DNA of 64,000 nt, from assembly GCA_032629725.1 (NCBI GenBank), contig JAFEVB010000044.1, positions 248,001 to 312,000 on the forward strand. The letters run 5' to 3'. Origin of the DNA: Gremmenia infestans (Eukaryota > Ascomycota > Leotiomycetes > Helotiales > Hamatocanthoscyphaceae). Position numbers and translations under genes: made by a program. This document shows positions 12,431 through 22,522 of this stretch, one piece after another (the stretch's first letter is position 1; the number at the start of each line of letters is the position of its first letter). The notes below the pieces were generated by a model that was not told where the DNA came from, did no database searches, and was given only the letters and a program-made list of their open reading frames with translations.

Positions 12431-12989
12431 TATAATGATTGTTATACTCAAACTTCCAAAAATGATATCAATCGTAGATTAGTTGTCTCCTATCCGGGTC
12501 TATAATCAGTTGTACGGACTTTCAGCTTCTGGATAAGGATCTATGAGTGGTGAGAAATGCTGAGCCATTGTCGGATGGTCCTAGCATGTTTGTTTGATCT
12601 TTATTCTTCTCAAGAAAATAAAATTTGTTAGCTATGAAAGTAGTGTCATCGCTGGTTGTATTTACAAACAAGCCGACTTTATTCACTATACCTGGTGGTA
12701 ATTTTTTTTGCAATCATAAATGCAGAAGGTATGATACGCTTTCAGGTGCGGCCTAGAACCATCCGAGATAATTTCAAGATTAATTGACTTCGTGTGACGT
12801 TTTGTAATAAGCCCAGATCTGTAAGTGGCCTCGGATGTTGCTGGTCATCGTAAAGAACTTCTCACTTTGGCTTTCCAATGGGTACGGGTTAGCTCCGCCC
12901 TTTTATCCAGGTTATCCTCAGCTAGAACGGTCCTCAGGATACTGTACAGTATCTTCCACTCGAGTGCGAACCACGGTGCAAAAATAATA

Positions 12990-14150
12990 ATACGTATCCA
13001 GAAGATACATGCTCCCGACGCCGTCCCACGGTGGCAAATCGAAGTTCTACGCATTCAATACTTCGGTCTCATTCGACTCATCCGCCTTGGTTGGCCCCCT
13101 AAGCTCCTCATCTAGCACACGACTGAGGATGCTTGTAATGGTGAAGCAGAGATCGGCATTGGGTGCAGAAGGCTGGATCCAACCCAGGAAAGCAACGAAC
13201 ATGGTAAGGTTTTGAGTTGTTTTGGAGCGGTGAAGAGTAGCTGCTTGACGTTGCTTGAGAAATTGGACGCAGAGGACTCCAGAGGTAGGGGCACCGTAGA
13301 ACAGCGCCTGTGGGGTAATTAAGTTTTGGGGTTTAAGGGAATTAATGGAAGGGGGACACACCATCCATTCGAAGTTGTACCGCCTGCCTTGGATGTTATC
13401 GAGCTTAGTCCAAAGGATGCTTGTTAGATATAGAATCTTATTTTGATATATCGATCAGAGCCTGGCCGCCAACTTGGCCCCATTTTAGCGCTAGGCGCTA
13501 CAGTAGAAAGTGCTTTTGTAGATGATCCAGCGCGAATCGCAGCAGAGTCATTTTCGGGGGTGAGTAGCTTTCACTGCTGGGGACGGTAAGCGCTTCGTCG
13601 TGCTAGTATATAGCGCCTGCTAGGAATGGGCATACATAGCGTGCAAACGGTCCCTGAGTTCACTTTGCAGGGGAATTAGCTGAGTGGTGATGTGGTGCAT
13701 AAGGTAGGGTAAAAAGGGTTTTACTTAATACGCGATAATGCTTTAACGGTTAATAAGCCCAATGCAATTTCCAGCATTTAATCTTGAATCTAGGACACCA
13801 AGTAAAGAACACAGGGTCGGGTCGCAGAATAGAACTGACCATTAGTATTCCACCCATGGACGTTAAGGGCTTCGCCAGCAAGTTCTAGATTACGGCCACC
13901 AGTAATAAGGGTTTCGTCGCTAACATCGAAAGGCAGAGGGCAGGAGGTGTGACACTAGCTTAACCTGGAAGGTTGGCTAGTGAAAATAGCCAACTGCTTG
14001 TCTAGTGCGTATATATCTGCAAATAATCTCCGCTGAAGCACCGTAATGAATGTGAATCTGTTAGTGCTAGAGCCCGCGTTGCAATAGAGACCAGCAAAAG
14101 TAGCGACAGCCGTCATATCTAAGTGCACCGTCCAAGCAGTCAAACCTGAA
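12990..14150 (-). pseudogene. Decayed fungal-specific transcription factor (middle and C-terminal parts)
   Basis: On the minus strand three pieces follow the order of the fungal-specific transcription factor domain: TAWTVHLDMTAVATFAGL and RRLFADIYALDKQLAIFTSQP (about 14143-13960), CPLPFDVSDETLITGGRNL with GEALNVHGWNTNG (about 13930-13830), and a C-terminal block FLGWIQPSAPNADLCF with RVLDEEL (about 13364-13050). An in-frame TAG separates the first two pieces. The DNA between 13.8 and 13.4 kb no longer reads, and no DNA-binding domain was found upstream. This is a relic of a regulator. What it controlled is unknown; it lies between two other broken genes. Confidence 0.65.
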
Positions 14151-14628
14151 GGCCATCAATCTTCACAAGTTAGTTGGGATATATGGAAAGCTTTGATTAA
14201 GAAAGCTAATGACTTACTTGAATTACCATTTATCGCTGTTTTTAGAATGCCAGAATTATAATTCAAAGCACACCAAATGGATTGATAAGGCGCGTTCGCT
14301 TGCACAGGATGCTGCCAATTCTTGAAGTTCCCCCAAAAGCTGCATCCGATTTCTTCTTTCACCTTTTTGCTTTTTGAAAACCTCAGCACCTTCGAGGGAA
14401 GAAAGGGTGCCTAGAGCCTATGATGTGAATAGGATTCCCATGGCTTCCTATCGTGAGTGAAGGCCTGTGATAGCATTGAGTCAATCTGTGAAGTCTTCTC
14501 CCGCGTCAAGCGGAAGCATGGTATTCTTTGATATCAGTCGAGAAACATACGTATTTTAATAGCTCTATAGTTCAAAGCTTCCCACCGCATTTAACTCTAG
14601 ATCTTCAGCTGCATTAAACGCGTCGGCT

Positions 14629-15265
14629 TTGTTAGTTTCTTCCCTCACATCTCCTTTCGACAAGTATACAGTCGTCGATATTGTTTGGGAGGTTGAAATC
14701 ACCCCCGGCGGAAACACCACTATCATCGCCGGCACAATTGAGACAATCTATGCGGAAATGACGAAAATAAACCCCAATTTCGCCGCCGAATACCCACCCG
14801 GGAATCCTAGCAATCAAACGCTCCACAGAAGATATACAATCGATAGCTATAATTGTAAAGATCGTTGGGGCACCGCTACCACGCACGTTATCAAGGGCGG
14901 TATCAAGCATTTGAAAGGCGCGAAAGGCAAGCCTTCGAATAGTCCGGGGCCGCCGGAGTGTGGGAGGGTTAGTTGCGCTAGTAAATCGGCGACTTATTGC
15001 TGTAATGATGTGAGTAATAGATGAATGAAGGAATGAGCAAAACAAGCAAATAGCTAATTATCTAATTTAGAACGCGCAAACAAAAACACTTACGAGTTTT
15101 GATGCTATTGCGGATGGTGCGCGAAATGTCGTGGATAATTGTAACCAGAAAGGATACTACAATTCGGTGTTATCGGAGGAGACGGATGGTATTGTGACGG
15201 GTTAGACGTGTTATACGGATAATTGGAATGTTATTGTTCGGGCAGATGGGAATGGTTGTAAGTAG
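14629..15265 (+). pseudogene. Broken small cysteine-rich secreted protein
   Basis: The frame shows DIVWEVEITPGGN, INPNFAAEYPPGN, SYNCKDRWG, CGRVSCASKSATYCCND and then, after an intron at 15010-15070, SFDAIADGARNVVDNC and TDNWNVIVRADGNGC. This pattern belongs to a widespread family of small secreted ascomycete proteins of unknown function. There is no ATG or signal peptide in frame at the 5' end, and a TAG at 15203-15205 interrupts the last part just before TCYTDNW, where Gln would be usual. Both defects indicate a pseudogene. The intron splice sites are still intact, so the decay is recent or the stop is a single change. Confidence 0.7.
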
Positions 15266-15607
15266 CGTGGCCTTTGTGGAAGCTACTTACTATAGTACTT
15301 AGCTCTTTATTTGATATTCTTAGCGTCAAATTGACTCAATTCTTTGCGTATGCTGATGCGGGCTTGAATTTCGGACCCGTATGTTTCTTTGCTGTCGGCA
15401 AGTTGTCGCTAATTCCAGTTGAGCACCCAAAAAGTGGAAAAAGGGGCAAAAGGGGGGAAAGCCACATGGCGGCGAGTAAACATCTAACAAATCGATCATT
15501 TTCCTTTCCTTCATTTAATTCAAAAGGACACGACCTTTTATACATGAGAAGAATTTAAATTATCAACATAGTGGCAAGTGAATGAACATATCTCTCGCTA
15601 TCCATAA
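15266..15607. other. Short intergenic stretch
   Basis: Contains a purine-rich run near 15435-15460 and no supported gene. It separates the broken secreted protein from the 3' end of the minus-strand SDR. Confidence 0.4.
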
Positions 15608-16667
15608 TTACATTCCCCGACTAAGCTCACCAATACGTGTGAATTCACTCTCTGTATGCTGCCAGACAAGTTTTACCATATCTTTCGCTCTGAACTTGGC
15701 CAACAGCTCCAATGGAGCTGCATTCTCGCAGTCCCATCCGATCGAATATAACCCACCACCAACCTTCCCCCTAGTGTCAAGTGCCACGCTATCTCCATCT
15801 CCTACTTGTACTGCAGCATTCTCCATCACCAAGGATGGGTATTTTGCACTCGTCGCCAGATATAAATGCCTCTCCCCACTCTCCTCAATAGGCACGAGAG
15901 TGTCAATTGCTGCTTGCGGGGGTCCTCCTTTCCCTCTCCAAAGCGCTGTCTCCAATACCGTTCCCGGGTAATCATGCACGAAACTGACGTTCGAAGCCGT
16001 CATTACTACAGTCTCAAGACCCAGAGTTATCAACGAGCAGAGATGACCGCGAATCTGGGGAAGCGGAACTCGGAGGGCAGGGAGATCGGTCGTATCCAGG
16101 GGGCCTTCTTTGCCGCCTCCTGCCACAGTAATAACGCGACGGAGGGTGTCAGCCTCTTTGAGGAGCGGGAGAAGATTGCCAATAAAACGCATGCGTGAAT
16201 AGTAGTTTAATGATGCCAGTAAGTGGACATGCTCAGATGTTTCTATATTCATAACTTAGCAGGTTGCTCATGGAATAGCCGTCTACCAAGCCACGGGGTG
16301 TATGTAATGTACCACTGCGATCCATGCTTAAAACTCCAGCGCTCAAGAACAAGATATTCAAACATTTCTCCTTCTTTTTAATCTCCTCGCACACCTCATC
16401 TACGACTCGGATCAAGCTTACATCCGCTTTCTTAAAGATGTACTCGCCACCGGGGTTCAATGCTTTGCACTCTGCTGCAATACGGTCTCCGGCATCTTGA
16501 GAAAGGCCGACGAAGTAGGCGCGAGGCTGGTGTGTATATTTTGCAAATGTTTTGAGGCTTACTTCACCAATTCCATTTGTAGCTCCAATGAAGACGGCGA
16601 CGAGACCGGCTGGAAAGGTAGATTTGATAAGAGAATTGGAAGTCCGGATAGCAGAGAGAGAAACCAT
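15608..16667 (-). CDS. Atypical short-chain dehydrogenase/reductase
   Basis: NAD(P)-dependent oxidoreductase of a fungal SDR subgroup. Two exons (16667-16295 and 16242-15608), joined across a 52-nt intron, give 335 residues. The nucleotide-binding motif is GATNGIGEVSLK near residue 28, followed by the acidic-loop block KKADVSLIRVVDEVCEEIKK and ILFLSAGVLS, characteristic of this subgroup. ALRRVITVAGGGKEGPLD-like sequence and SFVHDYPGTV follow. The usual Tyr-X3-Lys is replaced by a LNYYSRMRF block, as is normal in this subgroup, so catalysis may differ from classical SDRs. It diverges from a Zn2Cys6 regulator across about 300 bp, suggesting a regulator-target pair. The substrate is unknown. Confidence 0.88.
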
Positions 16668-16968
16668 TGCGTCTCCTTGTCACTTGGTGATGACTGACAA
16701 TTGAGTCTACCCATACGAACTTATATATTATTTTAAAATCATTACCTACAAAGTCATACTGGTGTGAACAATGGACAGTATAGTATAAGTCCAGCGGGAA
16801 GCCCCACACAAAACGCCGAACATGCAGGGCAAACACCGGTCCTGCCTTAGCGCATGTCATGCTTTATAAGCTCCTCCTCCTCTCGCGTGTAGGTGCTCGC
16901 ACTCGCATGCCTCCTCTCGCATGCTTCCCCGGCTTCTACCATCTAAATTTTCAAATTCTCTCTTATAC
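16668..16968. promoter_or_regulatory. Shared promoter region of the divergent SDR and Zn2Cys6 regulator
   Basis: This 301-bp gap lies between two divergent start codons. A TATA-like tatatatta tract lies at about 16721-16732, some 55-65 bp upstream of the SDR ATG. Pyrimidine-rich DNA precedes the regulator start. Its bidirectional promoter role is inferred from gene orientation only. Confidence 0.4.
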
Positions 16969-18411
16969 ATGGATCTCTTCACAACTCCACCTGTGGCTTC
17001 GGCTTCGGTGTTGACTGTCGCTCCACCCGTCCAATCAAGCAATGCTCTCAAGAAGACTCGTTCGGCTTGCACTCGTTGCCACTCGCAGAAACTTCGATGC
17101 GTGAGGCAAAAGGGGCAGACGAGATGTGACAGGTGCTTGAGGTTGAAGACTATATGCCGCTTTGATGCTCGCGCGCCTCGAGTCTCTGTGAAACCCCGAG
17201 GACAGGACACTGCTTGTGACTGGAGTGAACTGCAGCACACTATTGCGTCCATCTCAATGCTGGACACACAAATGATTGAAATGTATACCAATACGAATGG
17301 TACAGACTTGGCAGTCTCTACAGATTCAAAAACACACATTCGCGAAGGACAAGGTGGGCATTTCAGTTAAGTCAAGTTAAAAAATACTCAAACTGACATC
17401 CTTGGTTTAGGAGTAGTGCACCCAGATTGGGAACCCCCACAAAACAATTCTAGCAATATGCCAGACATGTTCTGGCCTGGTCTTGTATTTGATAGCCCTC
17501 CAGATCATTATGACTCAGTCGACTTTCAACTCACAACTCCCAGCCAAAGTATGCTCGATCATGAAAGCAGCTTTCACTCACCTATCACGTCCAACTTTCC
17601 TGCCAAAATGCATCCTCACAATTTAAACGACAACCTAAAAGCCTCTCCATCTCATGCTCGGAGATTAGGAAATCTTAGCATTTCGCTGTCCGAATGTGCC
17701 GAGAAACTGCCATCCATGGATACGGTCCGCTCTCGCGGCTCACGCGAAAAGAGGATCTTAGCTATTGATGATCTGTTCTGTCTCACTCACGAGTTCATTG
17801 ATACTTTATGGTCAATCTCTCGTTTCGGGTGGGAAACAAGCTCGACCTTTTCCTCCATAAATCCCACCCAACTAAGCGCTCAATTCGCATCGTCAAATCA
17901 CCAACGATTCTCACACCTGGAGCATCAACTCACAAATAATGATTTAAAACCACCGAACGTGGATGAAGCAACGGTGTCTATGGTCTTTGCATGTCATTCC
18001 CGTCTCACAGAAATATACACTTCAATATTCCAAATGATGCAAGCGTGCATCGAGCACTCGCTCCCGCCTCAAGTGGGAAGGGATTGGGCCGTCATCCTGC
18101 CGAAGCTGGAAGTAGGATCACACATTTCACAGCCGGTGAGAGTAGATGCTGACACGCCACTAAAATCGGCAACGACGGTTTCGATGTACATGCTTATCAT
18201 TACCATGCTATCAGCACAGTTATGGGAGAAACTGATGAACCTTATGGTAGCTGGGAATAATGTTCCCACCGGTTCTAGCGCACATTCTCGGAATATTTTA
18301 ACGGACATGATGTGGACCACAATGACAGAGAAGACTGGCCATCTTATACAAACCATGGATATTACGAAACAATATTTGAGCAGTACCTCAGGTGAAAATG
18401 GGGGCAAATGA
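16969..18411 (+). CDS. Zn2Cys6 transcription factor
   Basis: Nuclear DNA-binding regulator. Two exons (16969-17353 and 17411-18411) give 461 residues; an in-frame ATG at 16921 would add 16. The binuclear zinc cluster is complete: C34-x2-C37-x6-C44-x8-C53-x2-C56-x6-C63. The rest is Ser/Thr/Asn-rich and lacks the large fungal-specific transcription factor domain, so it resembles the shorter AflR-like pathway regulators. Open frame segments beyond 18411 (to about 18570) could be a further exon, so the C-terminus is uncertain. Transcribed away from the SDR, it probably controls that gene and perhaps others now decayed nearby. Confidence 0.85.
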
Positions 18412-18644
18412 GAGTCTCGAACAAATACTGGGAGTTAAGAAAACATTTTGGGCTGCCGGGTTAGAAAAGCAAAAGTGTTCCTCCCAGTGCTTCGAATTCA
18501 AAGACTGTGGTCAACTTTGCTGGACGACCAATATTGCAACGGTTCTTTGAACAACCCAGCATCTACGCCAGTGTACAAAGAATATCTTATCTTACACATA
18601 TTCAGTTTCCATTAGCTTTCCGATGCTCATTCAAGATCTCTCTC

Positions 18645-19500
18645 TTAGTACGCTGCTCCATCGCTGCTGGGGCCTAACTCGTATGGCGCAACTACATCGC
18701 TTGTATCAAGATTTGTGCGTCCTCCTTCAACCCTCACGTCATCAGCTCGTTGACCATGTAAATCAGGCTGTGTCCGAATTCCTCTGTCTTCCCCAGCCAT
18801 TTCAGGCACATTGTGTTTCGTCATCATTCCGTGGGTATTGGAGGATGTCAAGAGCTCCGAACGGGGGACCCCATCATTCCACATGCCCTCCGCCTTTTTT
18901 CGGTTACGTATGCGACGACGAAGATACAATATAACAGCGAGGGCTAAGGCGATGATGGCGAGAGCTACCAGGACTCCTATTATTGCTTTGACGCCCGTCG
19001 AAAGACCCCGAGAAGCTTTAGGGCCTGCGAATAGGCTTGGGTCTGGGCTTAGCAAGCCTTGGCTTGGCGAACTAGAGCTTGATAAACTTGGGCTTGGTTG
19101 GCTAAACGTTGGTTGACTCGTAATTGACTGACTGGAACTCGATTGACTAAGGGCTGGTTTAGGGGTGCGGGTGCTGAGGGCCTGGATTGATGGATTGGGG
19201 CTCGGTTGACTTGCACTTGGTTGAATCGAAGTCAGGCCTGGGCTAGATTGACCGATGCTTAGTTAACTGGAGGTTGGTTGTGGGGTAACTGATTCGGTAG
19301 GGGCTTTCGGCCCAGTTTGGGATTTTGCAGCCACGGAAGAACTGTCTAAAGTTGCTAGATGATGTGAGAGTTAGACTGAGACGATTGTATGTAGTGCGGT
19401 TATATAAAGAAGAACACAAAAGGGGGATTACTTGATGGGAAGCTTGCAGAGGATAAAGAGCTATATGAAAAGATTAGCGACATTTTAGTGCCTTAGATTC
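18645..19500 (-). pseudogene. Mucin-like single-pass membrane protein with a premature stop
   Basis: The frame encodes a long Ser/Gln/Pro-rich repeat region built from variants of SQPSPS. One hydrophobic helix (VKAIIGVLVALAIIALALAV) and a basic RRRIRNRKK anchor follow, then a hydrophilic tail to the stop at 18645. This architecture is that of cell-surface sensor or stalk-type proteins of ascomycetes. An intron is recognisable at 19355-19431. An in-frame TAA at 19263-19265 lies in the repeat exactly where the periodic Gln codon (CAA) is expected, so a single C-to-T change explains it. The 5' exons beyond about 19500 are not clear. If the stop is real, the protein would lose its anchor. Confidence 0.65.
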
Positions 19501-19945
19501 CAAAGCTAAACCTCAGTAGTAAAAAGGCGGCAGTTGCTACAATAGTTACAGGTTCGAAGTCTTGGATCTTGCCATTTCTCACCTTACTACAATTCATTAT
19601 TAAGTGAAAAGATGGATTGTATATAAAGGTGAAAGAACTCGAAGTCCGAGGCAATAGGTGCGATATTCGTTTAAGTCAGGAAAAGGGGTGATAGAGGGGT
19701 AAAGCGAATGACTAAGCCGCCACTTGGGGCCACAACTGACCCTAGTCGGCTAAAAAGGAGGAACCCTATACCAAGTTTGTCTCCCTGCCGATCTACCTCA
19801 TTCCAACCATGTCCTATAAAACATTGTTTTAATAGCACACGATACTGTAAGCAGGAACTGCGATCAAAGAACTCCTTACGACTTAGTCGCTACTATAGGA
19901 TTTTCAAGTGATATGGTAATATAAACCCTATGACCCTACCAGGCT
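19501..19945. other. Gene-free flank of the MITE
   Basis: AT-rich, with stops in all frames and no recognisable content. The possible 5' exons of the mucin-like gene could reach in from the left but are not resolved. Confidence 0.35.
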
Positions 19946-20362
19946 TAGGGTTCACCATGGGTCTCCATGGGTCCTCAGTTACTGTGAGACCCAGACCTAA
20001 GCCATGAGGGAGCCGACCCACCCTATAGGTCCTTACAAATAGGACCCATCTATGGGTACCCGTAGGGACCTGTGGGTAATATCATATGATTTATAATACT
20101 CATATTAATATAAAATTGTTATAAATTAGGAGGTATTTTTAATTTAAGCTTGTTTATATTGTAAGTTAGCTTATATAATAAGCTAGGTCAAATAACTAGC
20201 TAGGTCATGTGATTAGCTAGCTTCTCTATCCAGCCTCCATATCCAGCTTCCATGGCCAGCTTACTGGTTGTTAAATGCCGTCAGCTAGCTAGTATACTTT
20301 AGCAAAACTAAAATGCAAACCTTAATTTTAAGCACTTTACGGAGGTCTTGTGGTGAACCCTA
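19946..20362. mobile_element. Non-autonomous hAT-type MITE, 417 bp
   Basis: Terminal inverted repeats TAGGGTTCACCA (19946-19957) and TGGTGAACCCTA (20351-20362) are perfect over 12 bp. They are flanked by near-identical 8-bp direct repeats, accaggct on the left and accaggat on the right (7 of 8 match). An 8-bp duplication with TAGGG-type termini is the hallmark of the hAT superfamily. The left interior has nested imperfect copies of gacccatgggtc-like sequence, the middle is very AT-rich, and there is no transposase ORF, so the element is non-autonomous. Confidence 0.8.
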
Positions 20363-20682
20363 ACCAGGATCTTTTACACGGAGGCACCAATCAATACACT
20401 CGGATACATAAGCTGTTGGCTTTACCCTGATTAGGAACGTTATGATTGGGTGTATCTAGCAGTCGCAAGTGGCGAGTTGCACTGCCACGGAGCTGTGAAT
20501 CGTACGTGTCGCTGTCGTTGAATGAATGCGAAAGTAAGAAATTGTGAATGCTAATAGCCGGTCGAGCCGGTCCTTCGGTCTTTGCTATGCTACTTTATAT
20601 TCCACTTCCTAAGCAAGGAAAATTGTCCATATCTTCCAAGTACACGATTATTATCAACCATCATCGATAATCCATCATCCAA
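20363..20682 (+). other. Upstream region of the second flavin oxidase
   Basis: Between the hAT MITE and the ATG at 20683. It contains the right target-site duplication of the MITE and pyrimidine-rich leader DNA near 20610-20680. The MITE ends about 320 bp from the start codon, close enough to lie in the promoter. Confidence 0.4.
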
Positions 20683-22204
20683 ATGGGACAGGGTGGATCA
20701 AGCCCCCAGGCGAAATGCCTCCTCTCAGCTGTTGGTGGAAACGCGGATCTTGTCGCCTTTCCTACCAAACCATTATATCAACTTCTTGACGTACATCCTT
20801 ACAACCTGGATATTTCAGTTGCGCCTATCGCCGTTACATATCCCCAGACTGCTTATCAAGTCGCAGCGATCGTAGCATGTGCGGGATCAGAGTTCAAAAT
20901 TCAGGCTAGAGGTGGAGGTCATAGCTATGCCAACTATGGTACATCAAAAATTCATCAAATATATTCACAGCTCAAATCCATCTCATCCTAATCTCACAGA
21001 GGTTTCTTTTCATCGTATAGCTAACTTATTTATAGCACTCGGTGGAGGAGATACCAACACAGTGGTCGTAGACTTGAAGAGCTTTCAAGACTTCAATATG
21101 GACACAACCTCCTGGCAAGCAACCATTGGAGCAGGTACCAAGCTTGGAGACGTTACCAGTAGACTTCTGTCTGCTGGAAATCGCGCTATTGCACATGGCA
21201 CGTGCCCGGACGTTGGAATCGGAGGCCATGCAACCATTGGAGGTCTTGGACCTATGTCTCGCATGTGGGGATCCGCCATGGACCATGTTGTTGAATTGCA
21301 AGTCGTCCTTGCTAATGCTACCGTTGTCACTGCTTCACCTACGCAAAACCACGACGTCTTCTGGGCAATGAAAGGAGCTGGATCATCTTTTGGAATTGTG
21401 ACAGACTTCAAAGTTCAGACTCACCCTGCGCCTGGAGGTGCCGTTCAGTACACATACACCTTCAGTAGCCGACCTTATGCAAATCTCGCAAGCCGCTTCA
21501 AGGCATGGCAGACTTTGATTTCTGACCCGAACTTAAGCAGGAACTTGGCTAGCCAGGTCACGCTTTCTGAGCTTGGCATGGAAATCTCCGGAACCTTCTT
21601 TGGAACTAAGGAAGAATTTGACTCCCTCGGCCTCGAGTCCGTCTTTCCGAACCATAGTAACTCCACGGTCCTCGTATTCAACGACTGGGCGGGACTTGTC
21701 GGCAACTGGGCTGAAAATGTTGGACTCACCGTTGGTGGTGTTATTCCGTCAGCATTCTACTCGAAGAATCTGGCTTTCACAAAAGATAATATTATTCCTG
21801 ACGCTACTGTGGACAAGTTCTTCCATGATCTGGATACCGTCGACAAAGGAACGCTTATCTGGTTTGCGATCTTTGATCTCGAAGGTGGAGCAACCAACGA
21901 CCCTGCCGCGAATGCAACAGCTTACGGCCATCGCGATGCCCTCTTCTACTTGCAGACTTATGGTGTGGATATCTTGAAAGTCACTGGCACAACTCGGGCA
22001 TTCATTACGGGAATGAATGATATCATTACTGCTGCATATCCGCCGAACACTTTGGGTGCTTATGCTGGCTATGTTGATCCTGAGCTGGCGAATCCACAAC
22101 AGGCGTACTATAGATCGAACTTGCTGAAGCTAGAGCAATTGAAGGGAATTGTTGATCCGAAGGATGTCTTTCACAATCCGGAAAGCATCAGAGCGCCATC
22201 TTAG
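20683..22204 (+). CDS. FAD-linked oxidase (oligosaccharide-oxidase/BBE-like), no signal peptide
   Basis: Bicovalent flavin oxidase. Two exons (20683-20938, 21036-22204; 97-nt intron) give 474 residues. RGGGHSYANY carries the FAD-linking His (about residue 80) and HGTCPDVGIGGH the Cys (about 142). GPMSRMWGSAMDHV and VFWAMKGAGSSFGIV are the usual FAD_binding_4 blocks, and the end KGIVDPKDVFHNP is the BBE-domain terminus. Unlike the enzyme at 7.8-9.6 kb, the N-terminus (MGQGGSSPQAKCLL) has no signal peptide, pointing to an intracellular oxidase, as in some secondary-metabolite tailoring enzymes. It sits alone; substrate unknown. Confidence 0.92.
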
Positions 22205-22522
22205 GGAACATATGCTTCACCTTTGATAGGTCAGATACACTGCCAATATAAAGTATACGCCGCATGTATAAGTCCAGAAGGAACGTCCCTGCTATTCTAT
22301 TTACACAACTGAGCGTCATCTCCTTTTTTCTCGTCATGCAACAACCCCGTTTCATCGGAATTCAACTTTCATTCTAGAATGATATATTCAGGGTATCAAG
22401 TGTATAATATAAGTATAGGCCTGAAGCCAATGAAAGATACTTCCAATGCAGCCCGTACCTGTTCAAAAGTGCGGAATCCAGAGGTAAAAAGAGGAATGCC
22501 GATACGCTTAGACTTTATATAG
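22205..22522. other. Convergent 3' intergenic region
   Basis: Holds only the 3' flanks of the flavin oxidase and of the convergent coiled-coil gene. No ORF or repeat of note. Confidence 0.4.
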
